Of a DNA stretch of 64,000 nucleotides, positions 52,470 to 61,311 are shown piece after piece. Each line of letters opens with the position of its first letter. Position 1 is the first letter of the stretch. Under the pieces are notes generated by a model. The model saw only the letters and a program-made list of their open reading frames with translations, did not search any database and was not told the origin of the DNA. The position numbers and the translations under genes are program-made. Source of the DNA: CAIXRL01 sp964619155 (GTDB taxonomy: Bacteria; Eisenbacteria; RBG-16-71-46); contig CAZUEM010000001.1 in NCBI GenBank assembly GCA_964619155.1, positions 1 to 64,000 on the forward strand, read 5' to 3'.

Positions 52470-53483
52470 GTGAAGGTGCTGCACGCGCCCTCCGAGATCG
52501 CGGGCCAGTCGAGCATCCTGGCCCGCGCGCTGCGCGACCTGGGGGTCGAGGCGTGGTCGCTCGCGACCAACCCGACGTTCGCCGCGCACCGCGTGGACGA
52601 GATGCGGCCCTACGACGCCATGAGCCCGCCGGTCCGCTACGCCGGCTACGCCGCGCTGACCGCGAAGCACCTGTTCAAGTGGGACGTCTTCCACTTCCAC
52701 TTCGGGCGCACGCTGGTCCCGCCGCACAACTTCGACCTGCCGCTCTACCGCGCGCTGGGGAAGAAGGTCGTCTTCCACTACCACGGCTGCGACGTGCGGA
52801 ACCGCGCCCACATGCTGAGCGCCCACGCGCACTCGACCTGCACCGAGTGCGCGCCGACGTTCTGCATCCCGGCGCGGCAGAAGCGCATTCTGCGCGATGC
52901 GGAGCGCCACGCGCACGCCGAGATCGTCTCCACCCCCGACCTGCTCGAGTCGGCCCTGCGCGCCCAGCAGGTGCACGTCGCGGTGTGGCTGCCCGACTAC
53001 ACGCCGGCCCCGTTCCGCGAGACGCCGAAGCTCGTGCTGCACGCGCCGACGAACCGGCTCATCAAGGGCACGCCGTACATCGAGAAGGCGTTCGAGGCGC
53101 TGCGCCCGAAGTTCCCGGGCGTCGAGTTCAGGGTGGTGGACAAGCTCGACTGGGCGGCGCTGCGAGTGGCGATGGGCGAGTGCGACGTGTTCGTGGACCA
53201 GGTCCACATGGGCTGGTACGGCATGGTGAGCGCCGAGGCCATGGCCTGCGGGCGGCCGGCGATGGCGTACATCCGCCCCGACTTCGAGCCGCGGCTCGGG
53301 GACGGGCCGGTCGTGCGGACGAGCGCGGAGACGCTCGCCGCCGACCTCGGGGCGCTGCTCGCGGACACGCCGCGCCGCCGCGATCTGGGCGAGCGCTCGC
53401 GCGCGTACGCCGAGCGCGAGCACGACGCGCACGCCGTCGCCCGGCGGCTGATCGACATCTACCGCGCGGCGGGGGCGAAGTGA
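52470..53483 (+). CDS. Glycosyltransferase (GT4-like)
   Basis: 337 residues from GTG 52470. VLHAPSEIAGQSSILARALRDLG acceptor-side start; VFHYHGCDVRNR; a Cys-rich loop (CTECAPTFCIP) inserted mid-protein; LHAPTNRLIKGTPYIEKAFEAL and HMGWYGMVSAEAMACGRPAMAY donor side. The Cys loop may bind a metal. Confidence 0.8.
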   Translation: MKVLHAPSEIAGQSSILARALRDLGVEAWSLATNPTFAAHRVDEMRPYDAMSPPVRYAGYAALTAKHLFKWDVFHFHFGRTLVPPHNFDLPLYRALGKKVVFHYHGCDVRNRAHMLSAHAHSTCTECAPTFCIPARQKRILRDAERHAHAEIVSTPDLLESALRAQQVHVAVWLPDYTPAPFRETPKLVLHAPTNRLIKGTPYIEKAFEALRPKFPGVEFRVVDKLDWAALRVAMGECDVFVDQVHMGWYGMVSAEAMACGRPAMAYIRPDFEPRLGDGPVVRTSAETLAADLGALLADTPRRRDLGERSRAYAEREHDAHAVARRLIDIYRAAGAK

Positions 53484-54928
53484 GCGTCCGCGACTCGCTC
53501 AAGCGGCTCTCCGGCGACTCGCTCGTCTACGGCGTCGGGCAGGTGAGCGGCAAGGCGGTGAACCTGCTGCTCGTGCCGGTGCTGACGCGCGCGCTGCTGC
53601 CGCAGCAGTACGGCGTCGCCGAACTGGTGATCTCGTACTCGGCGAGCGCGCTGCTCGTGCTCGTCTTCGGCATGGACGGCGCGCTCGCGCGCTTCTTCTA
53701 CGAGCAGGACGGCCGCGAGTCCCGCGTGCGCATGGTCTCGTCGTCGTTCCTCTTCCGGCTCGCGACCGGCGGCGCCGTGGCGCTCGCGCTCGCGGCGTTC
53801 GCGGAGCCGCTCGCGGCCCGGCTGATGGGCGGCGCGGTGTACGCGAAGTACCTGCGGCTCGGCGCCGCGGCGCTGCCGTTCACGCTGTTCGCGCTGTTCG
53901 CGAACGACGTGCTGCGCGTCACGTTCCAGCCGTGGAAGTTCATCGCGCTCAACGTCACGCAGACGCTGATCGTCGGCGGGCTGACGCTGTGGTTCGTGCT
54001 CGGGAAGGACCTCGGCGTGGCCGGCGTGCTGTGGGGCAAGCTGTTCGGCGACGCCGCGGCGGCGGCGCTCGGGCTCGTGCTCTGCCGCCACAGCCTGCGC
54101 CCGGCCTTCGACGGCGCGCTGCTGCGGCGCATGCTCGGCTACGGGCTGCCGCTCGTGCCCGTGTCGCTCTCGTACGCGGTCATCGGGTTCGTGGACCGCG
54201 AGGCGCTGCAGCGTGCGGCGTCGCTCGACGCCGTCGGCGTCTACGGCGTGGCGATGAAGTTCTTCGCCCTGATCGCGATGGGGCTCTCGGCGTTCCAGCT
54301 CGCGTTCGGCCCGTTCGCCTACGCGAAGGCGCACGAGCCGGACGCGCCGAAGCTGTTCGCCCGCGTGCTCGCGCTCTACGTCGCGCTCGCCTCGGGACTC
54401 GCGCTCGCGGTGGGGCTGTTCGCGCCGCCGCTGGTGTCGCTGATCGCGACGAGGGACTACGCGGGCGCCGCGGCCCCGGCGCTGTGGCTCGCGTTTGCCG
54501 CGGTCGCGCAGGGCGCCTACTCTGTCGCCGCGCTCGGCATCAGCCTGTCGCTCAAGACGCACCTCTTGGTCGGCGTCGCGGCCGCCGCGGCGCTCGTGGC
54601 GGTGGCCGCGAACCAGTTCCTCGTGCCCGCGCTGGGCGCCGAGGGCGCGGCGATCGCCACGTTCCTGGCGCACGCGACCTCGACGGTGCTCGTCTACCTG
54701 GTGGCGCAGCGCGTCCGGCCGATGCCGTACCGCGGGCTGCGGCTCGCGGCGCTGTTCGCGGCCGCGCTCGTCCTGGGGACCGGCGCGGCGCGCTTCGCGC
54801 CCGCGGGGGCCGCGGGCACGGCGGTGCGGGCGGGGGCGGTGCTGGCGTTCGCGGCGCTCGCCGCGGCGCTCGAAGTCTGGAAGGACCGCGGGGCGGTGCG
54901 GCACGCCGCGCCGGCGCGCAACGGCTGA
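53480..54928 (+). CDS. Wzx-type polysaccharide flippase (MOP superfamily)
   Basis: 482 residues, GTGA overlap. GDSLVYGVGQVSGKAVNLLLVPVLTRAL is the usual opening of Wzx/RfbX proteins; about 12-14 membrane helices follow, with PVSLSYAVIGFVDREALQ as the second-half signature. Flips lipid-linked oligosaccharide units across the inner membrane. Confidence 0.9.
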   Translation: MSVRDSLKRLSGDSLVYGVGQVSGKAVNLLLVPVLTRALLPQQYGVAELVISYSASALLVLVFGMDGALARFFYEQDGRESRVRMVSSSFLFRLATGGAVALALAAFAEPLAARLMGGAVYAKYLRLGAAALPFTLFALFANDVLRVTFQPWKFIALNVTQTLIVGGLTLWFVLGKDLGVAGVLWGKLFGDAAAAALGLVLCRHSLRPAFDGALLRRMLGYGLPLVPVSLSYAVIGFVDREALQRAASLDAVGVYGVAMKFFALIAMGLSAFQLAFGPFAYAKAHEPDAPKLFARVLALYVALASGLALAVGLFAPPLVSLIATRDYAGAAAPALWLAFAAVAQGAYSVAALGISLSLKTHLLVGVAAAAALVAVAANQFLVPALGAEGAAIATFLAHATSTVLVYLVAQRVRPMPYRGLRLAALFAAALVLGTGAARFAPAGAAGTAVRAGAVLAFAALAAALEVWKDRGAVRHAAPARNG

Positions 54929-54946
54929 CCGACGGGGGACTCGACC

Positions 54947-57019
54947 ATGTGCGGCATCGCGGGACTCTACGAGCGGGGCGGACGGGCCGACCTCGGGCGG
55001 CTGCGGGCGATGGCGGACCTCCAGCGCCATCGCGGACCCGACGACGAGGGCTACGTGCTGGTGGACCCGGCGCGCGGCGCCTGGCAGGCGCATGGCGGGC
55101 CCGACACGCCGGTCGAGGTCTACCGCTCGGGGCTGCCGTTCGCGCCCGGGCGCGCGCGCGGCGACGCGGCGCGCGCGGAATACGGCGTGGCGCTCGCGCA
55201 CCGGCGGCTCGCGATCGTGGACCTGCACCCGACCGGACACCAGCCGATGAGCGACCCGGACGGCCGCCACTGGATCGTCTACAACGGCGAGATCTACAAC
55301 TTCGTCGAGTTGCGCGAGGAGCTGGCCGCGCTCGGGGCGACGTTCGCGGGCGGCTCGGACACCGAGGTCATCCTCGCCGCCTACCGGCAGTGGGGCGAGG
55401 ACTGCCTCGCGCGCTTCAACGGCATGTTCGCGTTCGCGCTCTGGGACGCCGGCCGCGGCGCGCTCTTCTGCGCGCGCGACCGGCTCGGCGTGAAGCCGTT
55501 CTACTTCCAGTACGACGGCGCGCGCTTCGCGTTCGCCTCCGAGCCGCGCGCGCTGGTGCTGACGCAGCCCTCGCGCATCGCCCCGCGCGCCGGCGCGATC
55601 CGCGACCTGCTCGCGCTCGACTGGGTGGACCACGAGACGCGCACGTTCTTCGAGGGCCTGCAGCAGCTCCCGGCCGGGCACGCGCTGACCGTGGGCGAGG
55701 GCGGCCTGCGGGTGCGCGCCTGGTGGTCGCTCGACCCGGCCGCGCACGCGCACGGCGGGCCGGAGGAGTGGACGCGCACGTTCGCCGACCTGTTCACCGA
55801 CTCGGTGCGGCTGCGCCTGCGCGCCGACGTCGAGGTCGGCTCGTGCCTCTCGGGCGGGCTCGACTCGAGCGCCGTGGTCACGACCGCCGGCCGGCTCGCC
55901 AGCCGGGGCCTGCACGCGTTCTCGTGCGCGTACGACGAGGGCCCGGCGTTCGACGAGCGGCCGTGGATCCGCGCCGCGGTCGAGACGAGCGGCGCGAGGA
56001 GCCACCTCGTCGTGCCGGACGGCTCGGACTTCTGGCCGGTGTTCGACACGCTCGCGTACGCGCAGGACGAACCGACGGCGGGGCCGGGGGTGTACTCGCA
56101 GTGGAAGGTGATGGAGCTCGCGAACGCGACCGGGCTCAAGGTGCTGCTCGACGGGCAGGGCGGCGACGAACTGCTCGCGGGCTACTTCCGCTACCTGCCC
56201 GCGCGGCTGCGCGACCTCGCCGCGGCCGGCCGCTTCGGCGAGTTCGCGCGGCTCTGGGGGAGCGTCGCCGACCGGCTCGGCGGCGCGACCGCGCTGCTGC
56301 ACACGTTCGAGCCGTGGCTGCCGGCGCCGCTCGTCGCGGCGCTGCGCACGCGCTTCGGGCAGGGCAAGGACCGGGTGCTCTCGCGCGCGCTCGCGCGCGT
56401 GCCCGGCAGCGTGCCGCGGCTCCCGCGCGCGGAGCGCTCGTGGCTGTGGCGCCAGCTCGCGTTCGACACGCTGCGCCGCCAGCTGCCGGGGCTGCTCCGC
56501 TACGAGGACCGCAACTCGATGGCGTTCTCGATCGAGACGCGCCTGCCGTTCCTCGACTGGCGGCTCGTGGAGTTCGCGTTTTCGCTGCCCGACGAGCAGA
56601 AGCTGGAGGGCGTGACCACCAAGGCGATCCTGCGCCGCGCGCTCGGCGACCGCGTGCCGCCGGGCGTGCTCGCGCGCCGCGACAAGATGGGCTTCGAGAC
56701 GCCCGCCGACCTGTGGCTGCGCGGACGGCACGCCGCCGAGGTGCGCCGGCGGCTGTCGCGGCCGGGGCCGTTCCAGGACTGGGTGGACCGCGCCGCGCTG
56801 CGCGCGGAGACGGAGGACTGGCTCGCCGGGCGGCGGGCGATCGGGCTGCAGGTGTGGCGCTGGCTCAGCCTCGAGGCCTGGTCGCACCGCTTCGTCGCGC
56901 GCGACCCGCGCGTGCTCGCGCGCGAGGAGTACGTGCCGCCGGACGCGGGCCGGCACCTCGGCGTGGTCGAGGCCGGGCGCGTCCACGAGCGCTCGTTCGC
57001 GGCCCCGTCCCGGAGCTGA
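54947..57019 (+). CDS. asnB: Asparagine synthase (glutamine-hydrolysing)
   Basis: 690 residues from ATG 54947. Mature Cys2 of MCGIAGLYE is the glutaminase nucleophile; RHRGPDDEG, YNGEIYNF; synthetase domain with CLSGGLDSSAV pyrophosphate loop, GQGGDELLAGY and YEDRNSMAFSIETRLPFLD. In glycan clusters such paralogs often amidate uronic acids rather than make asparagine; the UDP-glucuronate-type epimerase nearby suits that. ~30-40 residues longer than usual. Confidence 0.92.
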   Translation: MCGIAGLYERGGRADLGRLRAMADLQRHRGPDDEGYVLVDPARGAWQAHGGPDTPVEVYRSGLPFAPGRARGDAARAEYGVALAHRRLAIVDLHPTGHQPMSDPDGRHWIVYNGEIYNFVELREELAALGATFAGGSDTEVILAAYRQWGEDCLARFNGMFAFALWDAGRGALFCARDRLGVKPFYFQYDGARFAFASEPRALVLTQPSRIAPRAGAIRDLLALDWVDHETRTFFEGLQQLPAGHALTVGEGGLRVRAWWSLDPAAHAHGGPEEWTRTFADLFTDSVRLRLRADVEVGSCLSGGLDSSAVVTTAGRLASRGLHAFSCAYDEGPAFDERPWIRAAVETSGARSHLVVPDGSDFWPVFDTLAYAQDEPTAGPGVYSQWKVMELANATGLKVLLDGQGGDELLAGYFRYLPARLRDLAAAGRFGEFARLWGSVADRLGGATALLHTFEPWLPAPLVAALRTRFGQGKDRVLSRALARVPGSVPRLPRAERSWLWRQLAFDTLRRQLPGLLRYEDRNSMAFSIETRLPFLDWRLVEFAFSLPDEQKLEGVTTKAILRRALGDRVPPGVLARRDKMGFETPADLWLRGRHAAEVRRRLSRPGPFQDWVDRAALRAETEDWLAGRRAIGLQVWRWLSLEAWSHRFVARDPRVLAREEYVPPDAGRHLGVVEAGRVHERSFAAPSRS

Positions 57020-57026
57020 AGGCCGC

Positions 57027-58142
57027 GTGGACCTGCTCGTCCTCTCCGAGGTGCGGTGGGGCTACTTCCGGACCCGGAAGCAGTTCCTGCTGTCGCGCTT
57101 CCCGGAGCGCTGGCGGGTGTTCTTCGCGCAGCCGCCGGCGTTCGGCGGCGACGACCCGTGGACGCCGCGGCGCGAGGGCAACGTCACGTATTTCACGGTG
57201 CCGTTCCTCAAGCCGGGCACGAAGAGCGGCCTCTACAACCGGCTGGCCGCCACCGCGCCGGGGCGCGCGGCGATCGAACTGGGGGCGGAACTGTGGCTCG
57301 GGCACGCGCTGCGCCGGCTCGGGGCGGACCCGGAGCCGGTCGTGCTGACCTCCAACATCTACTGCCCCGGGGCGCTTTCGCGGCTCTCGAAGAAGCTGGT
57401 ACTGTACGACTTTAACGACAGTCCCTTTCAGTTCTCCGTGAGCCCGGCCTGGGCGCGCGGGTACTGGTCGCGCACGGTCCGGCAGGCCCGGGCCGTGTTC
57501 GTGGTTTCGGAGCACTACCGGCGCGAACTCGCCGGGGAGACCGATCGGCCCTTGATCCTGCTCGGCAACGGAGTGGAGACGGCGCACTTCGAGGCGCCGC
57601 GCCCGGTCCCGGCGGAACTCGCCGCGCTGCCCCGGCCGATCGTCGGCTACGTCGGGCTGCTGTCGCATTTCCTCGACTTCGAGGTGCTCGAGACGCTCCG
57701 GCGGAACCGCCGCGGGGGCACGGTGGTATTGATCGGGCCGGGCTCGCCCGCGACCGACGCGGCCGTGGCCGATTTCGGCCGCCGCGAGGGCGTCGCGGTG
57801 CTCGGGCCGCGGCCTTACGCCGAGGTGCCCGCGTACATGCAGGCGCTCGACGTCGGCGTGATCCCGTTCCGGGCGGACGACCCGTTCGTGCGCGGGATCA
57901 ACCCGAACAAGGTCTACCAGTACCTGGCCGCCGGCCTCCCGGTGGTCACGACCCCGGTCCTCGACCTGCAGGAAGGCGCTCCCGACCTCCTCTTCGCGAC
58001 CACGTCGGACGAATGGACCACCGCGCTGGCGAGGGCGCTCGACGCGCCCGCGGCCCCGGCGCGCCGGCGCGAGCGCGCGCGGCCCCACGACTGGGACGCG
58101 CTGGCCGCGCGCATGGTGAACGAGATCGAGGCGCGGCTCTGA
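57027..58142 (+). CDS. Glycosyltransferase (GT4/TuaH-like)
   Basis: 371 residues from GTG 57027. LLVLSEVRWGYFRTRKQFLLSRF start; KKLVLYDFNDSPFQF (DD/ND in place of the TuaH-type YDCVDDW); VVSEHYRREL, LGNGVETAHFE, GYVGLLSHFLDFEVL, PFRADDPFVRGINPNKVYQYLAAGLPVV. A GT-B enzyme of the type found in exopolysaccharide and teichuronic clusters. Confidence 0.85.
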   Translation: MDLLVLSEVRWGYFRTRKQFLLSRFPERWRVFFAQPPAFGGDDPWTPRREGNVTYFTVPFLKPGTKSGLYNRLAATAPGRAAIELGAELWLGHALRRLGADPEPVVLTSNIYCPGALSRLSKKLVLYDFNDSPFQFSVSPAWARGYWSRTVRQARAVFVVSEHYRRELAGETDRPLILLGNGVETAHFEAPRPVPAELAALPRPIVGYVGLLSHFLDFEVLETLRRNRRGGTVVLIGPGSPATDAAVADFGRREGVAVLGPRPYAEVPAYMQALDVGVIPFRADDPFVRGINPNKVYQYLAAGLPVVTTPVLDLQEGAPDLLFATTSDEWTTALARALDAPAAPARRRERARPHDWDALAARMVNEIEARL

Positions 58143-58174
58143 CGGCCGCGCGCAACCCATCCACGGGCGGGACC

Positions 58175-60589
58175 ATGGCGAAAGAGAAGGCCGCACCGAA
58201 GCGTGATCCGAAACCCGCGCGTCCGCTGACGCTCACCGCGACGTGGGCGGCCGTCGTGCTGGCGCTGCTCACGGTGGTGTTCTTCCACGAGGTCTCGCTC
58301 GGCGGCAAGACGTTCGTGTCGCCCGACACCACGGCGCCGGCCGGGTTCGTGCGCATCGGCGAGCAGTCGCTGTGGCAGGACAAGGTCTACCCGCTGTGGA
58401 ACCCGTTCGTGTTCCTCGGCATGCCGTCGTACGGCAGCGGCGCCTACAACCCGCTCATCTACCCGCCCGACTGGCCGCTCGCGCTGGTGCAGAAGGTCGT
58501 GCCGCTGCCCGACATGACCTGGATGATCCTCTACTACTTCCTCGGCGGCTTCTTCTTCTTCCTGCTCGCGCGCGAGTGGGGCGCGCGGGCGGAGGCGGCG
58601 CTGCTCGGCGCGGCCGCGTTCACGTTCGTCCCCAACCTGGTCGCGGTCGGCTCGCACGGGCACGGCAGCCAGCTCGTGGACTCGGCCTACCTGCCGCTCA
58701 TGGTCTGGCTCGCGTCGCGCTGGCTGCGGCGCGGCTCGCTCACCGAACTGGGCTGGCTGGCGCTGGCGGGCGGCTTCCAGTTCCTGCGCGGCCACCTGCA
58801 GATCTGCGTCTATACCTGGATGGCGGTGGTCTCGCTCGCCGCGGTGGAGGTGGTCGCGGCGCTGCGCGACCCGAAGGAACTGGTCGCGCGCGTGCTGCGC
58901 GCGGCCGGCGTGGGCGTCGCCGGCGCGCTCGCGTTCGGCGTCGCGGCCGTCTACAACCTGCCGCTGCGCGACTACGCGCAGTACTCGATCCGCGGCACGG
59001 GCGACGCGGCGGGCGGCGTCGGCATCCCGTACGCGACGGCCTGGTCCATGGCGCCGTACGAGCTGGGCGCGCTCGTCGTGCCGAACGCCGTGGGATTCGG
59101 CGGCGCGACCTACTGGGGCGCGATGCCGTTCACGGACTACCCGAACGCCTACGTCGGCGTGGTCGCGATGCTGCTGGCGGCGCTCGTGTTCGTGCGCTTC
59201 GGCGGCGCGGCGCGCGTTTGGGCGGTGCTGCTCGGCGTGTTCGCGCTGCTCGTCTCGTTCGGCAGCCACTTCCCTCTCTACGGCTTCCTGTACGACCACC
59301 TGCCGCAGTTCAACAAGTTCCGCGTGCCGGTCATGGTCGTCCTGCTCTTCCACCTCGCGGTCGCGCTCGGCGTGGCGTGGGGCTGGACGGCGGTGCTCGA
59401 GGGCGGGGACGAGAAGAAGCGCCGCGGCCTCGAGCGCGCGCTGCTCGGGCTGGGCGCGGTGCTGGCCGTCGCGGCGCTCGCGGCGCTGTTCGGCCGCGAG
59501 GCGATGCGCGGGCCGTACGTGTCGGCGGCGCTCGCGCTCAAGCAGCCGTTCTCGGCCGGGCAGGCCGAGGCCGCGTTCGCGGGCTTCGCGGCCGACCTCG
59601 GGCGCGTGGCGTTCACCGGGCTGATCGTGGTCGCGATCGCGTGGTTCGCCGCGAAGGGCCGGCTCAAGGCCGCGCCGGCGAGCGTGCTCGTGCTGGTGCT
59701 GCTGCTCTTCGACCTGTGGCCCGTGGGCCAGCAGCTCATGGCCCCGGTCGTCGGCAACCCCGCGGTGAAGAGCCTCGACTACGGCCGCGACGACGTCGTC
59801 GAGTTCCTCGAGAAGCAGGGCCCGTGGGGCTCGTTCCGCGTCTTCCCGCCGCAGCAGTTCCAGGACAACCGCCTCGCCGGCTTCGGCGTCGCGACGCTGG
59901 GCGGCGCGCACGCGGCCAAGCCGCGGCTGTTCCAGGACCTGATGGACACGAGCGCGCTCGACGACCCGAACTGGTGGCGGCTGCTGAACGTGCGCTTCAT
60001 CGTGCTGTCGCAGCCGCTGCCCCCCGAGCAGACGCCGTCGTGGCTGCGGGTCGTGCACCAGGGCTCGGCCCTCGTCTACGAGAACCTCGCGGCGATGCCG
60101 CGGGCCACGGTGGTCGGCGGCTACGGCGTGGTGCCCGACTCGGGCCGCGCCGCCATCGAGGCGATCGGCGCCGGCGGCCGCGACGTCACGTCGTGGACCT
60201 GGCTCACGAAGGAGCCGGGCGTGGCGCTCGGACCGGTGGACGGCGCGACCGCGACGATCGCGAAGTACGGCCTGCACGCGGTGGACGTGGACGTCGAAAC
60301 GCCCGGGCCCGCGCTGCTGCGGCTCGCCGACCTGTGGTACCCGGACTGGTCGGTGCGCGTGAACGGCAAGCCCGCCGAGATGCTGCGCGCCGATCACGCG
60401 CTGCGCGCCGTCGTCGTGCCGGCGGGCCGGAGCCGGGTGGAGTTCCGCTTCGAATCGCCGAGCGTCCGCCGAGGGCTCACGGTCTCGATCGTCTCCGCGG
60501 CCCTCGCGCTGGCGCTGCTCGCGGCCGGCTGGGTGACGGGCCGCCGGCGGCCCTCGGGCGCGCCGGCCGCGGCGGGAGAGGGGGCGTGA
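58175..60589 (+). CDS. YfhO-family membrane protein
   Basis: 804 residues from ATG 58175. Basic N-terminus, then ~11-13 membrane helices. QSLWQDKVYPLWNPFVFLGMPSYGS is the YfhO/GT-C first loop; GHGSQLVDSAYLPLMVW and FNKFRVPVMVVLLFHLAVALG follow. The C-terminal periplasmic region (GSALVYENLAAMPRATVV, LADLWYPDWSVRVNGKPAEML) is the typical YfhO tail. YfhO in Gram-positives glycosylates teichoic acids; here probably a glycan or lipid target. Confidence 0.9.
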   Translation: MAKEKAAPKRDPKPARPLTLTATWAAVVLALLTVVFFHEVSLGGKTFVSPDTTAPAGFVRIGEQSLWQDKVYPLWNPFVFLGMPSYGSGAYNPLIYPPDWPLALVQKVVPLPDMTWMILYYFLGGFFFFLLAREWGARAEAALLGAAAFTFVPNLVAVGSHGHGSQLVDSAYLPLMVWLASRWLRRGSLTELGWLALAGGFQFLRGHLQICVYTWMAVVSLAAVEVVAALRDPKELVARVLRAAGVGVAGALAFGVAAVYNLPLRDYAQYSIRGTGDAAGGVGIPYATAWSMAPYELGALVVPNAVGFGGATYWGAMPFTDYPNAYVGVVAMLLAALVFVRFGGAARVWAVLLGVFALLVSFGSHFPLYGFLYDHLPQFNKFRVPVMVVLLFHLAVALGVAWGWTAVLEGGDEKKRRGLERALLGLGAVLAVAALAALFGREAMRGPYVSAALALKQPFSAGQAEAAFAGFAADLGRVAFTGLIVVAIAWFAAKGRLKAAPASVLVLVLLLFDLWPVGQQLMAPVVGNPAVKSLDYGRDDVVEFLEKQGPWGSFRVFPPQQFQDNRLAGFGVATLGGAHAAKPRLFQDLMDTSALDDPNWWRLLNVRFIVLSQPLPPEQTPSWLRVVHQGSALVYENLAAMPRATVVGGYGVVPDSGRAAIEAIGAGGRDVTSWTWLTKEPGVALGPVDGATATIAKYGLHAVDVDVETPGPALLRLADLWYPDWSVRVNGKPAEMLRADHALRAVVVPAGRSRVEFRFESPSVRRGLTVSIVSAALALALLAAGWVTGRRRPSGAPAAAGEGA

Positions 60590-61305
60590 TGGACAAGCTC
60601 GTCATCATCCCGACCTACAACGAGCTCGAGAACATCGACGCGATGATCGAAAAGCTGCTCGGGCTTCCGTACGGGCTCGACGTGCTGATCGTGGACGACA
60701 ACTCGCCCGACGGCACCGCCGCGCGCGTCGAGGCGTGGCAGGCGAAGTCGGAGCGCGTCCACCTGCTCAAGCGCCCGGGCAAGATGGGGCTCGGGTCGGC
60801 GTACCGCGACGGCTTCCGGTACGCGCTCGCGAAGGGGGCGGAGTACATCTTCGAGATGGACGCCGACTTCTCGCACGACCCCGGGGCGATCGGCGAGTTC
60901 CTCGAGGCGGCCCAGCACGCCGACATCGTGCTCGGCAGCCGCTACCTCAACGGCGTCACCGTCGTGAACTGGCCGCTCTCGCGGCTCATCCTGTCGTACT
61001 CCGCGAACGTCTACACCCGGATCGTCACCGGGCTGCCGCTCGCCGACGCGACCGGCGGCTACAAGTGCTTCCGCCGCCGGGCGCTCGAGGGCATCCGCCT
61101 CGACCGCGTGAAGTCCGAGGGCTATTCGTTCCAGATCGAAATGTCGTTCCGCTGCTGGAAGCGCGGCTTCCGGATCAAGGAGATCCCGATCCTGTTCGTG
61201 GACCGCCGCGCCGGCGTCTCGAAGATGAGCCGCCGGATCATCTGGGAGGCCGCCGGCATGGTCTGGCGGCTGCGCTTCCTCGATCTCACGGGCCGGCTGG
61301 AGTAA
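60589..61305 (+). CDS. Dolichyl/polyprenyl-phosphate mannosyltransferase-like (DPM1 type)
   Basis: 238 residues from ATG 60589, sharing one base with the previous stop. VIIPTYNELENID, LIVDDNSPDGTA, GKMGLGSAYRDGF, EMDADFSHDP (D-x-D) and TGGYKCFRRRAL. No membrane helices, as in DPM1. Makes polyprenyl-phosphate hexose, the donor for GT-C enzymes such as the DUF2723 and YfhO proteins. Confidence 0.93.
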   Translation: MDKLVIIPTYNELENIDAMIEKLLGLPYGLDVLIVDDNSPDGTAARVEAWQAKSERVHLLKRPGKMGLGSAYRDGFRYALAKGAEYIFEMDADFSHDPGAIGEFLEAAQHADIVLGSRYLNGVTVVNWPLSRLILSYSANVYTRIVTGLPLADATGGYKCFRRRALEGIRLDRVKSEGYSFQIEMSFRCWKRGFRIKEIPILFVDRRAGVSKMSRRIIWEAAGMVWRLRFLDLTGRLE

Positions 61306-61311
61306 CGCGCC

